Shown: positions 23,937 through 33,621 of the stretch, piece by piece
Numbering within the stretch: position 1 is the first letter of the stretch
Layout: each line of letters begins with the position of its first letter
From: Pseudanabaena sp. PCC 6802
GTDB lineage: Bacteria; Cyanobacteriota; Cyanobacteriia; Pseudanabaenales; Pseudanabaenaceae
Direction: 5' to 3'
Assembly (NCBI RefSeq): GCF_000332175.1
Contig: NZ_KB235914.1
Span: forward strand, 3,220,868 to 3,284,867
DNA: 64,000 nucleotides
The notes under the pieces: generated by a model
Told to the model about the DNA's origin: nothing
What the model saw: the letters and a program-made list of their open reading frames with translations, nothing else
The model's database searches: none
Made by a program: the position numbers and the translations under genes

Positions 23937-24302
23937 CTAATCAAGGGCATAAAAGCTCATAAAGAAAAGGAATCCAACGGCTAGCGCCCCGAAAATAAGC
24001 AAATTTTTCTGGCCTGGAGTGAGGACGTTGACACCAAACCCATAGCCCAGGTTTTCCTTAAACCCAGATGGTTTGTTAGCAACCCCAATATCCCTGAATT
24101 TATTTTTTTTAGAGTTACAAACAGGGCAGCGCCAATCTTCACGTACTAAATCGAATGCCGTGCCTGGAGCGATCCCGGCCTTCTCTTCTCCAGAGTTGGG
24201 ATCGTAAACATAGCCACAGACAGCACATTCATGAAGATGCAGTTCTTCTCGATCTGAATCTACTACCTGGTTAGTTTGAGAATTGGTGATTTGTGGTTCC
24301 AT
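23937..24302 (-). CDS. rubA: Membrane-anchored rubredoxin
   Basis: 121 residues. The iron site is formed by CAVCGYVYDP and CPVCNSKK, the standard rubredoxin pairs. A C-terminal helix (NLLIFGALAVGFLFFMSFYA) anchors it in the thylakoid membrane. RubA is needed for PSII assembly in cyanobacteria and algae, consistent with the adjacent ycf48 in the same orientation (153 bp apart, with a palindromic repeat between). Confidence 0.94.
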   Translation of the reverse strand: MEPQITNSQTNQVVDSDREELHLHECAVCGYVYDPNSGEEKAGIAPGTAFDLVREDWRCPVCNSKKNKFRDIGVANKPSGFKENLGYGFGVNVLTPGQKNLLIFGALAVGFLFFMSFYALD

Positions 24303-24404
24303 GCATCTGCTCTCACAAGCGCTACTGTTACAAATTATTGCACTTCGTGAGGATTTCGATCGCTTCTGCGATCGCTAAATCTTAACCACTGCCGAACTGA
24401 GGAG

Positions 24405-24737
24405 CTATGCTGCTTTGGAAAAGGAATTAGACTTGGCAGAGATATCTTGTTTTTTCAGCAAGTCATTGTTGCTATTGGTTACGCTATTTGTAGGACAATG
24501 CAATTGCTCGCAGGGCAATGTGTCGGCATGCACTGAACTAGCCATCTTAGCTGTATGGATTTCCAATGCGCTGTGCGTGGGTGCCTTGAAGTAAACAATT
24601 TGGCCTGGCATTATTACACGCTCAAAATATGCAGAAATAGGCTCGGAAATACGTATAATCTGCACAGTATTTGTTTCATTGCGGTAACAGCAGGGGATCG
24701 AATTTACGTCAAAGGAATTTAACATTGTCATAACCAA
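24405..24737 (-). CDS. DUF1830 family protein
   Basis: 110 residues. The DUF1830 core is visible: IPCCYRNETNTVQIIRISEP, then YFERVIMPGQIVYFKAPTHSALEIHTA. A polar C-terminal tail of 40 residues is variable. Found in cyanobacteria; function unknown. The first residues MVMTMLN offer an alternative start at codon 5. Confidence 0.85.
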   Translation of the reverse strand: MVMTMLNSFDVNSIPCCYRNETNTVQIIRISEPISAYFERVIMPGQIVYFKAPTHSALEIHTAKMASSVHADTLPCEQLHCPTNSVTNSNNDLLKKQDISAKSNSFSKAA

Positions 24738-24846
24738 GTTGGGTTTTACAGAAGCCCTGTGCAGACATGATCCCAGCCTATCATCTGCGATAAATTGCTT
24801 GGTTATTTAAAGCACAAATTTATATTCTTTTAAGCATTTTAATGAC

Positions 24847-25539
24847 TTAATTGCGGTTGACTTCAATAATTGGTTTATTCCTTGAGAACATATACCTAGT
24901 TAAGCTAACAAAAGCATCGCGACTGAGGTAGGGATAATCACTAATCCATAGGTTGATTTGAGGTATGTACGCATCGCTGGTAATTTTGCTGATGCGATTG
25001 AAGTTGGGATCGTTGGACAGCAGCAGCATGCAGACTGTGTGCCTGGGCTGGATGCGTTTGTATTGTCTTTGCATTGGCACTCGCAAGGTGGTGGCGAATC
25101 CGGTGCGATCGCCCAGTTCTACGTTCAAAAAGCTTTCGGTGTTATGAATGACCTCTAGACGACCGCGATCGTCAATGCTCTCCTGCTTGGACAACACTTC
25201 TTCTGATAAGTAAACATCCGTTACCTTTGCCTCCCAGAAAGCAACGTAGGCAAATCTACGTAGCTTGCCATTACGCCTCATAGCAGAAGCTACCGGCCCC
25301 AGCAGCCAGTAAAGACCGCCCAACCCAGCACAAACAAACATCAGCAACCCGGCAAAACTATTAGGGCTATTTTCTTGGGTGCGGTTGTATAGCAATGAAA
25401 ACACTACTAACAAAGCCACTGAGATCAATACGCGGCGGAATACATCCTGGCTTGTTCCCCAGTAATATTGATATTGATCGGCAGTGGGGACAGTAGGGAT
25501 TAACAGATCGAATTTTTGGCGTTTAAGAGGAGTAAGCAT
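24847..25539 (-). CDS. Conserved cyanobacterial membrane protein
   Basis: 230 residues with two N-terminal membrane helices (VLISVALLVVFSLLY; FAGLLMFVCAGLGGLYWLLGP) and a soluble C-terminal part (LRRFAYVAFWEAKVTDVY...WISDYPYLSRDAFVSLTRYM). Similar cyanobacterial proteins are sometimes labelled as phosphate permeases without basis. No catalytic motif seen. Confidence 0.7.
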   Translation of the reverse strand: MLTPLKRQKFDLLIPTVPTADQYQYYWGTSQDVFRRVLISVALLVVFSLLYNRTQENSPNSFAGLLMFVCAGLGGLYWLLGPVASAMRRNGKLRRFAYVAFWEAKVTDVYLSEEVLSKQESIDDRGRLEVIHNTESFLNVELGDRTGFATTLRVPMQRQYKRIQPRHTVCMLLLSNDPNFNRISKITSDAYIPQINLWISDYPYLSRDAFVSLTRYMFSRNKPIIEVNRN

Positions 25540-25618
25540 AAACTATATCAAGCATATACATCATCCGATACATCGATTCGGACAGTAGGGCGGGCAATGC
25601 CCACCTACACATACTACT

Positions 25619-26893
25619 CTAGACGCTAGGTTCACTTTGAGCATTTTGCAGGGCTAGCAAGGCTGCGCCGTAAGCTGCTTCAGAATGTTGCGCTGTCATT
25701 AAAGGTACTTGCAGGTAGCGAGATCTAATCCGTTCCCACGTTCGATTTGATGCTCCTCCACCGATACTGCAAACTGAATATACGGGAGATGCTCCCAAAG
25801 ATTGCAACAATCGGTAGCCTTCCGCCTCAATTCTGGCAATACTTTCCAGCAACCCATGCAGAAATTCTACGGGATTGTCTGGTCGAGGTTGGAGTCTGGG
25901 TAATTTTTGGGGATCGCTAACAGGAAACCTTTCCCCTGGCTTAGACAGAGGGTAGTAGTCCAATTGGCTGGGCCAGTCGGGATTAATCTGTTCGCTAAGC
26001 TGGACTAATTCCCGATCGCTGAAAAATTGACTCAAGGCATTACCCCCCGTGTTGGAGGCACCACCTACTAACCACCGATCGCCAAGGCGATGGCTGTAAA
26101 TACCATAGCGAGCATCTTCGACGCGATCCTGACTGAGTACCTTCAAGACTAGTGTCGATCCTAGCGAGGTTACAGCTTGCCCAGGGCTGGCATCAGTACC
26201 GACACTTGCCAGAAATGCCGCAGTGCTATCGGTCGTTCCCGCACAGATCGAGCAACTGGGTGATAGACCAAATTTTGCTGCCAACTCTGGCTTGATGGGT
26301 GCGATCGGCACGCCTGGTGTTAGGACTCGCGGTAATTGAATGGAACTCTGCCAACTTGTCAGCCAGTCGGGATAGCGCAGTTCCAGGATGTCATAACCCA
26401 GCTTGAGTGCATTGTGGTAATCGCTCACGCCTAGTTTTCCATGCAGCAGAAACCCTATGCGATCGGCTTGATGTTGCAAATACAGGCTGACGTTGTTACC
26501 TAGGCGCTTGAGATGCTGTTCGTACCACCAAACTAGCTTTGCCAAACTAGATGTGGCACCAATTACAATATGCCCCTCTGGGACAAAACTACTTAGTTTT
26601 GCCAGTACGGCAGAACCGCGCCCATCATGATAGAGCAGTGGCTGGCTAACGGGTTGACCAAAAGAGTCGCAGATTAAAATAGTGGCTGATGTGGCAGCGA
26701 TCGCGATCGCGTTGATGGAAAAGCGCAGTTCTGGGGGAATTCGATCGATCAAATCGAATAGGGTAGACTGCCAAGTCTCTACGCTTTCAATGTTGTAAGA
26801 CCGTTTAGCCACAGCATGTACTTGCGCCCTGGAGTCAATGAGGATCGCCCTCGCACCTGAGGTGCCAAAATCTAGGCCGAGATACAAGTTCAT
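25619..26893 (-). CDS. FGGY-family sugar kinase
   Basis: 424 residues. N-terminal LYLGLDFGTSGARAILID is the phosphate-1 motif; the catalytic Asp is in FLLHGKLGVSDYHNALKLGY; the ATP-side motifs GTTDSTAAFLASVG and VCSIGGGASNRTW follow. Shorter than xylulokinase, in the size range of the cyanobacterial/plant kinase studied as a D-ribulose kinase, which is the best guess for substrate. It overlaps the DUF3119 gene by 4 bp, so the two are translationally coupled. Confidence 0.85.
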   Translation of the reverse strand: MNLYLGLDFGTSGARAILIDSRAQVHAVAKRSYNIESVETWQSTLFDLIDRIPPELRFSINAIAIAATSATILICDSFGQPVSQPLLYHDGRGSAVLAKLSSFVPEGHIVIGATSSLAKLVWWYEQHLKRLGNNVSLYLQHQADRIGFLLHGKLGVSDYHNALKLGYDILELRYPDWLTSWQSSIQLPRVLTPGVPIAPIKPELAAKFGLSPSCSICAGTTDSTAAFLASVGTDASPGQAVTSLGSTLVLKVLSQDRVEDARYGIYSHRLGDRWLVGGASNTGGNALSQFFSDRELVQLSEQINPDWPSQLDYYPLSKPGERFPVSDPQKLPRLQPRPDNPVEFLHGLLESIARIEAEGYRLLQSLGASPVYSVCSIGGGASNRTWERIRSRYLQVPLMTAQHSEAAYGAALLALQNAQSEPSV

Positions 26894-27297
26894 TGACTTT
26901 GACTAAGAGGCAGATGTTTTTCTAGACAAGCCTGCAATGTTTTGGGATCGAATAAAATTGGCAGGAAGTGAATGCTTTTGACTTCCTTGAAATAAAACAA
27001 TACAGGGAACGAAGGCGAAAAAATGCGCCAAGTTTGCCAATCTTGATAGGGAAATCGGCGAATTAGCGTGTCAGAACGATAAATGTCCAGAGCAGTAGCT
27101 GTAAAAAACAGACGCAACGTTACGGTCTGAAATAGGAGAAATAGACCAAATATAGCGATCGCGATACCCAACCATACTTGTACCAATAAAAGTGGTATTG
27201 CCAACAGCACGAGCGTTACTGGTATAGCAAAACTAGGCTCTAGTTTTGTTGCTTCAGGGTTTGATGTCTCCGAGAATGCAGGATTAGCAGTGTTCAT
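26890..27297 (-). CDS. DUF3119 family membrane protein
   Basis: 135 residues. Two adjacent hydrophobic helices (FAIPVTLVLLAIPLLLVQVW; GIAIAIFGLFLLFQTVTL), then a PH-like strand region (FFTATALDIYRSDTLIRRFPY, then ILFDPKTLQACLEKHL). Family found in cyanobacteria and plastids; function unknown. First gene of a two-gene unit with the sugar kinase. Confidence 0.8.
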   Translation of the reverse strand: MNTANPAFSETSNPEATKLEPSFAIPVTLVLLAIPLLLVQVWLGIAIAIFGLFLLFQTVTLRLFFTATALDIYRSDTLIRRFPYQDWQTWRIFSPSFPVLFYFKEVKSIHFLPILFDPKTLQACLEKHLPLSQSQ

Positions 27298-27466
27298 ATT
27301 ATCAAGTCTAGTCGATATCTCCTATTAGTTATTATGTCTATCATCGATCGCGCTGCAATTCCAGCCAAAGTGCTACCATAGCTTTGAAGCCTCCTTGTTT
27401 GCGATCGACAAAAACATTGAGAAATCAGCGGAAAGTAAGTGTACACACAGCCTAGGTAACCTTATT

Positions 27467-27676
27467 ATGAATATACCTCCAGGTAGTACTGAGTTAACTC
27501 CTCCGATGCAAGATACAAAAACTTGGCAACACCTGAAGCAAGTAATTGCAAATAGTTCTGGCTTCGAGCGGTGGCAGAAATCACGTAAACTGGTTAACGA
27601 TCTCAAAGGTGATGAACCCCTTAATGACCTGATTTTGCGTTACCTGCGCGAGACTTTAGAGACGCTAGCTTATTAA
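27467..27676 (+). CDS. Small conserved cyanobacterial protein
   Basis: 69 residues, soluble. Conserved-looking stretch TWQHLKQVIANSSGFERWQ and C-terminal LRYLRETLETLAY, which I recognise from unnamed short cyanobacterial proteins. Start chosen at 27467; an upstream in-frame ATG at 27395 and a later one at 27506 are possible. No function known. Confidence 0.65.
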   Translation: MNIPPGSTELTPPMQDTKTWQHLKQVIANSSGFERWQKSRKLVNDLKGDEPLNDLILRYLRETLETLAY

Positions 27677-27788
27677 GAATTAGCGACTCGGTTGTCAGGG
27701 ATCGGCGGTTGGCTTGTCGTAGAAAGATCTTAACAATTACAACAGGCTTGCCGTATGGTCTTTTATTAAAGAAATATGTCAACAAATC

Positions 27789-28460
27789 ATGACAGTTAAC
27801 TTTGAATCTTTGCAAGAACTGCTCCAATCTGAAGATTTTGGCGATCGCCTGCGTGCTTTAAATGAAGGGCGCGGTCTGGATTTGGCAGAAAGGTTTGAGC
27901 TTGTCTGTATGGCAGTAAGCGATCCCAAGGCGCGGATTCGCTACGATGCTACTAGCCAGCTTGCTAGCGTGGGAAAGCACGATCCATCGGCGGCATTCGC
28001 GCTTTTATCCGACCGACTCCTCCACGATTCTGAAACAGATGTAAGGGCGGCGGCGGCGGACTCAATCGGCGCGCTAAAGCTGACAGAAGCATTCGATCTT
28101 CTGGTGGAGGTGTATCGCTCCACAAACGAATGGTTGTTGCAGTTCAGTATTATTGTGGCTTTAGGTGAATTGGGCGATCGACGCGGCTTCGAGATTTTGG
28201 CAGAAGCACTTAACCATGAAACAGAGCTGGTTAAAATCGCCGCACTTGGCGCTTTGGGCGATCTGGGCGATCCAAGAGGTTTAGGGCTAATTTTGCCCCT
28301 GGTTAACAACCCCGACTGGGAAATTAGATACCGCCTTGCGCAGGCGTTGCATCAAATCGGCGGACCAGAAGCCCGTGCAGCTTTGATCCAGCTCAGTCAC
28401 GATCCGGTCGATCGAGTCGCAGAAACCGCCAGAACTTTATTGGCAGAAGCTGGCGACTAG
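27789..28460 (+). CDS. nblB: HEAT-repeat phycobilisome degradation protein NblB-like
   Basis: 223 residues made of HEAT-like repeats (IRYDATSQLASVG; DVRAAAADSIGALKLTEAFD; EWLLQFSIIVALGELGDRRG; LVKIAALGALGDLGDPRG; EIRYRLAQALHQIGGPEA). Length and order match NblB, the bilin-lyase-related factor needed for phycobilisome breakdown under starvation in Synechococcus elongatus. Phycocyanobilin lyase CpcE-type proteins are the main alternative; no CpcF partner is adjacent. Confidence 0.75.
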   Translation: MTVNFESLQELLQSEDFGDRLRALNEGRGLDLAERFELVCMAVSDPKARIRYDATSQLASVGKHDPSAAFALLSDRLLHDSETDVRAAAADSIGALKLTEAFDLLVEVYRSTNEWLLQFSIIVALGELGDRRGFEILAEALNHETELVKIAALGALGDLGDPRGLGLILPLVNNPDWEIRYRLAQALHQIGGPEARAALIQLSHDPVDRVAETARTLLAEAGD

Positions 28461-28529
28461 AAGTCGCGGCTATACAAACAAAGCCTGCCTGCGCAGACTG
28501 CGAGAAAAGGGAGTAACAGATCGGGATTT

Positions 28530-28638
28530 GATATAGCCGTAGACAGATCTGTTAGGACAGGGGGTGTGGGGGCTGCGCCCCCACGCAGGGGTTCCCCCCC
28601 TGCACCCCGTCCTAAGCCTATTGGCTATGAGCTATATC
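28530..28638. repeat. R2 palindromic repeat
   Basis: GATATAGCCGTAGACAGATC to GGCTATGAGCTATATC, containing GTGGGGGCTGCGCCCCCAC. The inverted copy is at 45696-45802. Its right end overlaps the 3' end of the CocE/NonD hydrolase gene. Confidence 0.75.
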
Positions 28639-30349
28639 AGACTAGCAGCTTGGGCAAGCGCAGGCACGAAGGAAAGTTACGGCTGTGGTGCACTTGTTGT
28701 ACGGCTTCCACATAGTTGCTGACTAATGCTGAACGTGGCGGCTGTTGAGTATTGGGATGGCGTTCGACTAGAGGGAAAGCCGCACTCGCGATCGCGACAC
28801 CCAAACGATGCCCTATCAAAAAGCAATGGCAGGTAGGACGTAGAGCGATCGCATAATCTAAAACCAGATCTGCTTCTATATTGATTGGTTCGTGCCAAGC
28901 ATGACGATATTTGGCACGTAACACTCCCATCGATATTAGCATCTGTTGTCCATCGGGATAGATGTCCATTAGTTTAATTATCCAATCTGTATCAGGTGCT
29001 GTAGTGGCGGCATAGAGTAGAAATTCTGGCGTACCGCAAATGTCTAATTCCTCCACAAGGACATCGCTTTGATAAAGTAAAACATCCCAACGCTGGTGTA
29101 CCAGGCGCTGATCGTACGGGCCGTAGGGAGTGCTGGGATTGGGAATGCGAGGATCGTAAACGTACAGATCGGGTGGGAAATCTGTAGGAGGTGCGCTATT
29201 TTTTAATTGATGATTTGGATGTAGATAGAAGTCTAATTGCTCGTTTGTAGTGTCTTCGATCTCCTTAGCGATGCGATCGCTCTGCGACCCAGGCCAATTG
29301 GGTAGATCGCTCCACTGGTTCTTACCCATTAAAAATACCCGCACGGGTGCCCGATCGACGATACCGTTATCAATACCTTTGAGCCAATAGTCAAACCAGT
29401 CTACCTGTAGAGCGTCAATTTGAGATACGGCAGTCTCGCCAAAATCAATTTCTCCTACCTGTCGCAACCAGGGCATATGCTGCCACGGCCCGACTACAAG
29501 CTTTTGCAGTTGCTTTGTATGCTGTTGCGCGTGGATGTAAGTATCGATCGTTCCTGCGATAAATAAATCTGCCCACCCCGCTATATGCAAAGCAGGTAAG
29601 TCGTAGCGCTCGAATCGACTGAGGGGGTTCAACTCCTGCCAGTAAGAGCTATCGGCGCGATCGCTGCGAATCCAATCAAAAAAGAATTGCCCCAAAGGTT
29701 CTTGTTTTAGTACGTCGATGCTTTCTAAGGGAGCTGTCTCTAGTAATTCCACCAGTCGTTTCTGGGCATTGAACAGATTCGTCGCCTGCGGCTCCAATTT
29801 CAAGAATTGCGCTCGGTTTTGCGTTAGCTGTAACGCCCAACCCAGGACAAAATCCAGACAGAGCGCGCCACCAAAATAGAACCAACCATGATAAAAATCT
29901 GCCGATGCCATAGCGGGGCAAATCGTAACCAGACCAGGTGGCTGCATTACTGCCGCCTGAAACTGCGTCACGCCCTGATAGGAGAATCCATACATGCCCA
30001 CTTTGCCATTTGTGCCTGCGAGCTGCTGAGCGCACCAGCGTACCGTGTCATAGCCATCTTCGTATTCGTGGCGAAATGGATAGAATTCTCCCGCCGATGT
30101 CCCGCATCCCCTCACGTCCTGAATTACCACGATGTATCCCTGCATGGCATACCAACTGGGGTGCGCGTAGGTAACTGTCGATGCGATCGCTCGACCGTAG
30201 GGTAAGCGCATCAACAAAACGGGCAGAGGTGTATCTACACCCTTAGGACGATAGATATCTGCTGTCAAATTTATGCCATCTCGCATGGGAATGGGCACTT
30301 GACGTTCGATATTAACCTTGGCATGGAAAGCTCTAGGAACGTTAGGCAT
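28637..30349 (-). CDS. CocE/NonD family alpha/beta hydrolase (S15-like)
   Basis: 570 residues. Catalytic triad parts are visible: nucleophile Ser123 in YGFSYQG, the acid in IAGWADLFIAG, and the His in VGPWQHMPW. N-terminus VPIPMRDGINLTADIYRP and DVRGCGTSAGEF are typical of X-Pro dipeptidyl-peptidase/cocaine-esterase enzymes. The C-terminal jelly-roll domain (WIIKLMDIYPDGQ) is present. It acts on acyl or peptide bonds; substrate unknown. No signal peptide. Confidence 0.88.
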   Translation of the reverse strand: MPNVPRAFHAKVNIERQVPIPMRDGINLTADIYRPKGVDTPLPVLLMRLPYGRAIASTVTYAHPSWYAMQGYIVVIQDVRGCGTSAGEFYPFRHEYEDGYDTVRWCAQQLAGTNGKVGMYGFSYQGVTQFQAAVMQPPGLVTICPAMASADFYHGWFYFGGALCLDFVLGWALQLTQNRAQFLKLEPQATNLFNAQKRLVELLETAPLESIDVLKQEPLGQFFFDWIRSDRADSSYWQELNPLSRFERYDLPALHIAGWADLFIAGTIDTYIHAQQHTKQLQKLVVGPWQHMPWLRQVGEIDFGETAVSQIDALQVDWFDYWLKGIDNGIVDRAPVRVFLMGKNQWSDLPNWPGSQSDRIAKEIEDTTNEQLDFYLHPNHQLKNSAPPTDFPPDLYVYDPRIPNPSTPYGPYDQRLVHQRWDVLLYQSDVLVEELDICGTPEFLLYAATTAPDTDWIIKLMDIYPDGQQMLISMGVLRAKYRHAWHEPINIEADLVLDYAIALRPTCHCFLIGHRLGVAIASAAFPLVERHPNTQQPPRSALVSNYVEAVQQVHHSRNFPSCLRLPKLLV

Positions 30350-30372
30350 ATGGGGTCATCGCGATCGCATTC

Positions 30373-31401
30373 TTACTCTTGGGCTAAGGCGATCAGGCGA
30401 TCGCATAGCTCTGGGAATCCAATTCCTGTAGCCTCCCAGAGCTTGGGATACATGCTCGTAGCGGTAAAACCTGGAAAGGTATTGATTTCATTAATCAGAA
30501 CCGTGGCCGTGGATTCGATATAAAAGAAGTCCACGCGAGCAAGCCCCGCACCCGCAATTGCTTGGAATGCCCTAACTGCCATATCCTGCACCGCTTGAGC
30601 GACTTCTGGGGGCAATACCGCTGGAATAATCAGATCCGCCATGCCTGGCGTGTATTTTGTTTCATAGTCGTAGAAGTCGCTCTTGAACGTAATTTCACCT
30701 ATTACTGAAGCTTGCGGTCGATCGTTACCCAGCACCGCACACTCAATTTCTCTAGCATTCACCCCTTGCTCGATAATTACGCGAGCATCGTAGCTAATGG
30801 CAGAAGCGATCGCATTGATGAGCTGAGCGCGATCGCGTACCTTAGAAATACCCACTGACGATCCCAAATTTGACGGCTTCACAAAGCAAGGGTAGCCCAG
30901 TTCCAGTTCGATATGCTCGCACCAAATCTCCGGTTGCCGCTGCCAACTGGCGCGGCTGAGTGCCACGTACTTTACCTGCGCTAAGCCCGCTTGAGCAAAT
31001 ACGGACTTCATCATAATCTTGTCCATACCCACGGCTGATGCCAGAACTCCATTACCCACATAGGGCTTTTGCATCAGTTGTAGTAAACCCTGCACCGTGC
31101 CATCTTCACCATTCGGCCCGTGCAGCACGGGAAACCACAGATCGATCGCGTTGACTTCAACCGGCAACTGGAAATTAGCGCTCTCCGCAGATGCAGCGGG
31201 AGCCATTCCCGATTCTAAAACTACACTGGAATCCTGAGGCGATCGCCAGGTACCATCTTTTTGAATATAAAAAGGCCGTACGTCGTAGCTGGGGTTTTGT
31301 GCCAGAGCCGTAGCGATCGCTTTAGCTGAAACAATTGATACCTCGTGCTCTCCGGAGCGACCGCCAAACAGCAGCCCTACGTGCAATTTTGAATTATTCA
31401 T
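30373..31401 (-). CDS. ddl: D-alanine--D-alanine ligase
   Basis: 342 residues, ATP-grasp ligase for peptidoglycan precursor synthesis. Motifs: [17 protein letters not shown] (N-terminal), [34 protein letters not shown] (ATP-binding loop), and RVDFFYIES...[21 protein letters not shown] (Mg and product binding). Complete. 23 bp upstream of the CocE/NonD gene on the same strand. Confidence 0.96.
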   Translation of the reverse strand: MNNSKLHVGLLFGGRSGEHEVSIVSAKAIATALAQNPSYDVRPFYIQKDGTWRSPQDSSVVLESGMAPAASAESANFQLPVEVNAIDLWFPVLHGPNGEDGTVQGLLQLMQKPYVGNGVLASAVGMDKIMMKSVFAQAGLAQVKYVALSRASWQRQPEIWCEHIELELGYPCFVKPSNLGSSVGISKVRDRAQLINAIASAISYDARVIIEQGVNAREIECAVLGNDRPQASVIGEITFKSDFYDYETKYTPGMADLIIPAVLPPEVAQAVQDMAVRAFQAIAGAGLARVDFFYIESTATVLINEINTFPGFTATSMYPKLWEATGIGFPELCDRLIALAQE

Positions 31402-31522
31402 GTTGAATGCTTGAGTTTTAGCCGTGATTTGAACCTTGAAGACTAACTCCTAGAGCGATTGTTTCGCTAGTCCCCATTAAGTGGTTCATTGTAGCGCTCA
31501 AACACTGCTGCACAAGCCACAA

Positions 31523-31969
31523 TCAATCAAAAAATTTTTGCGTGAGGACTGTATCTACGTCTATGTCAAAAAAGCATGTTTCTGGAAATTCGGTCTTTGA
31601 ATATTCATCCCGTACTTCAGCGATCGCGTCCTGCCAAGCTTCAGGAAATACTTCAACAAAATAATTACGCAGACTGGGTGAGTGTTTCAGTAGTAGCTTT
31701 AGCTCTTTCCTTTGCTCGCGGATCGTCCTGTCCCAGCCGTTGTAGTCATAGGGGCTATCCACATATTTACGTTTCAGGATATGAGCCAGGAGGGTTTGCA
31801 ATCGGCTTTGCAGTTCTCTTCTCTGGCGATTAGACATGCTTTCAAGTTCCTCAACTAAATTAATAAAATCAATTTCGCTGAGTAGTCCGGCGCGCAAGTA
31901 TGCAACTTGCGTTTGCAGCCACAGATCGTAGTCCTGCTCGTATAAAGTCGGTTTAAGTATGCTTTGCAT
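31523..31969 (-). CDS. DUF29 domain protein
   Basis: 148 residues: LYEQDYDLWLQTQVAYLRAG, then LIEELESM-like LVEELESMSNRQRRELQSRL, the standard DUF29 pattern, followed by WDRTIREQRKELKLLLKHSPSLR. Start set at 31969 because upstream codons (to 32071) are repeat-derived (AACGGCCGTTCGCCCG palindrome). Abundant cyanobacterial family of unknown function. Confidence 0.85.
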   Translation of the reverse strand: MQSILKPTLYEQDYDLWLQTQVAYLRAGLLSEIDFINLVEELESMSNRQRRELQSRLQTLLAHILKRKYVDSPYDYNGWDRTIREQRKELKLLLKHSPSLRNYFVEVFPEAWQDAIAEVRDEYSKTEFPETCFFDIDVDTVLTQKFFD

Positions 31970-32111
31970 ATTTACTATTATGCTATCTCTGCAGACGTTA
32001 TACCAATTCCCTAAAATAAATTTACAGATTGACGGAGGGGCGAACGGCCGTTCGCCCGTACATAGGTTCATGTGTAGTTCAATTTTGAAGAATTGGTATT
32101 ACTTTTCTCGC

Positions 32112-32224
32112 TATAGCGGTTTTCAGATCAGAAAGAGTAGGGGGTTTGGGGGCGTTGCCCCCAAGAAGGGGTGGAACCCCTTCACCCCAAAAATAAAACC
32201 CGTTCTCAAGTGAAAACCGCTATA
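32112..32224. repeat. R1 palindromic repeat, short form
   Basis: TATAGCGGTTTTCAGATCAG to AAGTGAAAACCGCTATAA, almost identical to the copies at 9580 and 14112. Confidence 0.8.
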
Positions 32225-32295
32225 AGTTAAATATAAAAGCTTTCCTGGTTAACTATTTATTTATATAAGTGTAGTTTTCAAAAAAGGTCGGAGCA

Positions 32296-33621
32296 ATGCA
32301 ATTAGATTATTTACAAACCGCTAAGGATTATCTGACATCTGGTAATACTGAACTAGCGATCGCCAACTTGACTAAGGCTTTAGCAGTAGATCCTGACTTG
32401 GCAGAAGCGCATTATCAGTTGGGGGTTATCCAAGCGCAGCAAAACAAATTAGATAATGCTATTCTCTGTTTTCGCAGAGCGATCGCTCTGGAGCCGCAAT
32501 ATACAGATGCGCTTTACAACCTGGGGAATGCTTTAGCTCAAAGCGGACAGCATGCAGAGGCGATCGCTACTTACAAACAAGTAATTGAATTGCAGCCAGA
32601 CCATATCAATGCTTATCTCAACTTGGGAGTGGTACACTTCCAAAATCAGAACTTTGCATCAGCGACATCGTGCTGTCAAAAGGCATTAGAAATCGATCCC
32701 AAGAATATTCGAGCTTACCACTCTCTGGCGACTATTTTTACCAACCAGGGAATGCTAGAGAAAAGTATCGAGTCCTATCAGCAAGCGATCGCTTTAATTG
32801 CCGCCACCAATTCCGAATCGGGAAAGAAAACGCAAAGCGATTTAGAATTAGAAACTAATCTATATGTGGGTTTGGGAAATAGTTGCTATTTGCAAAAACA
32901 TCTAGAGCAATCCTTACAAGCATATCAACAGGCATTAGCTCTTTATTCTAATTTACCCGGTCTTACCGATAGAATTAGGGAAATAGAATGGACTCTAGAA
33001 ATTAGATCTAAAATTTCGGAAGCAAAGAAAACCGTCCTGCACGTCGGCTGTGGCCCATATTCTACAACTGGCTTGCATCTAGCTTTTCAAAGCCCCGAAT
33101 GGCAGGAGATCCGCTTCGATATAGACCCCGGCGTGCAACCCGATATAGTCGGCACTTTAACTGATATGACAGCAGTGGGTAGCAACGCAGTCAATGCCAT
33201 CTGGTCATCCCACAATATCGAACATCTTTATCCCCACGAAGTCCCGATCGCCCTCAAAGAGTGCTATCGCGTCCTCAAACCAGGAGGACTAGCATTAATT
33301 ACCTTACCCGATCTTCAGAAGGTAGCTGAATTTATAGCTGAAGGGAAACTAGAAACTCCTCTTTACAATAGTCCTTCAGGCGGAATCTCAGCGCTTGATA
33401 TCATTTATGGCCTTGGAGTGGCGATCGCCAATGGAAATTATTACATGGCACACCGGACGGGATTTACTGCTGAAACCCTTAGGAATAAGCTAGTTGATGC
33501 CGGATTTATCGATGCGATCGTTTGTCGAGAAGGTCTTAATCTATGGGCTAAAGCCTATAAACCTAATACTGCTCGGCTAGGAGTTAGTGATGGACTGCGA
33601 GAGGAGCAATTCCACTGGTGA
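32296..33621 (+). CDS. TPR-SAM methyltransferase fusion
   Basis: 441 residues. The N-terminal half (about 1-215) is TPR: repeats of the type AEAHYQLGVIQAQQNKLDNAI, TDALYNLGNALAQSGQHAEAI, INAYLNLGVVHFQNQNFASA. The C-terminal half is a class I methyltransferase with VLHVGCGPYSTT (SAM loop), RFDIDPGVQPDIVGTLTDM, IWSSHNIEHLYPHEV and VLKPGGLALITLP. Such fusions often act in glycan or secondary metabolism; substrate unknown. Its 3' end overlaps the convergent GNAT gene by 45 bp. Confidence 0.88.
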   Translation: MQLDYLQTAKDYLTSGNTELAIANLTKALAVDPDLAEAHYQLGVIQAQQNKLDNAILCFRRAIALEPQYTDALYNLGNALAQSGQHAEAIATYKQVIELQPDHINAYLNLGVVHFQNQNFASATSCCQKALEIDPKNIRAYHSLATIFTNQGMLEKSIESYQQAIALIAATNSESGKKTQSDLELETNLYVGLGNSCYLQKHLEQSLQAYQQALALYSNLPGLTDRIREIEWTLEIRSKISEAKKTVLHVGCGPYSTTGLHLAFQSPEWQEIRFDIDPGVQPDIVGTLTDMTAVGSNAVNAIWSSHNIEHLYPHEVPIALKECYRVLKPGGLALITLPDLQKVAEFIAEGKLETPLYNSPSGGISALDIIYGLGVAIANGNYYMAHRTGFTAETLRNKLVDAGFIDAIVCREGLNLWAKAYKPNTARLGVSDGLREEQFHW

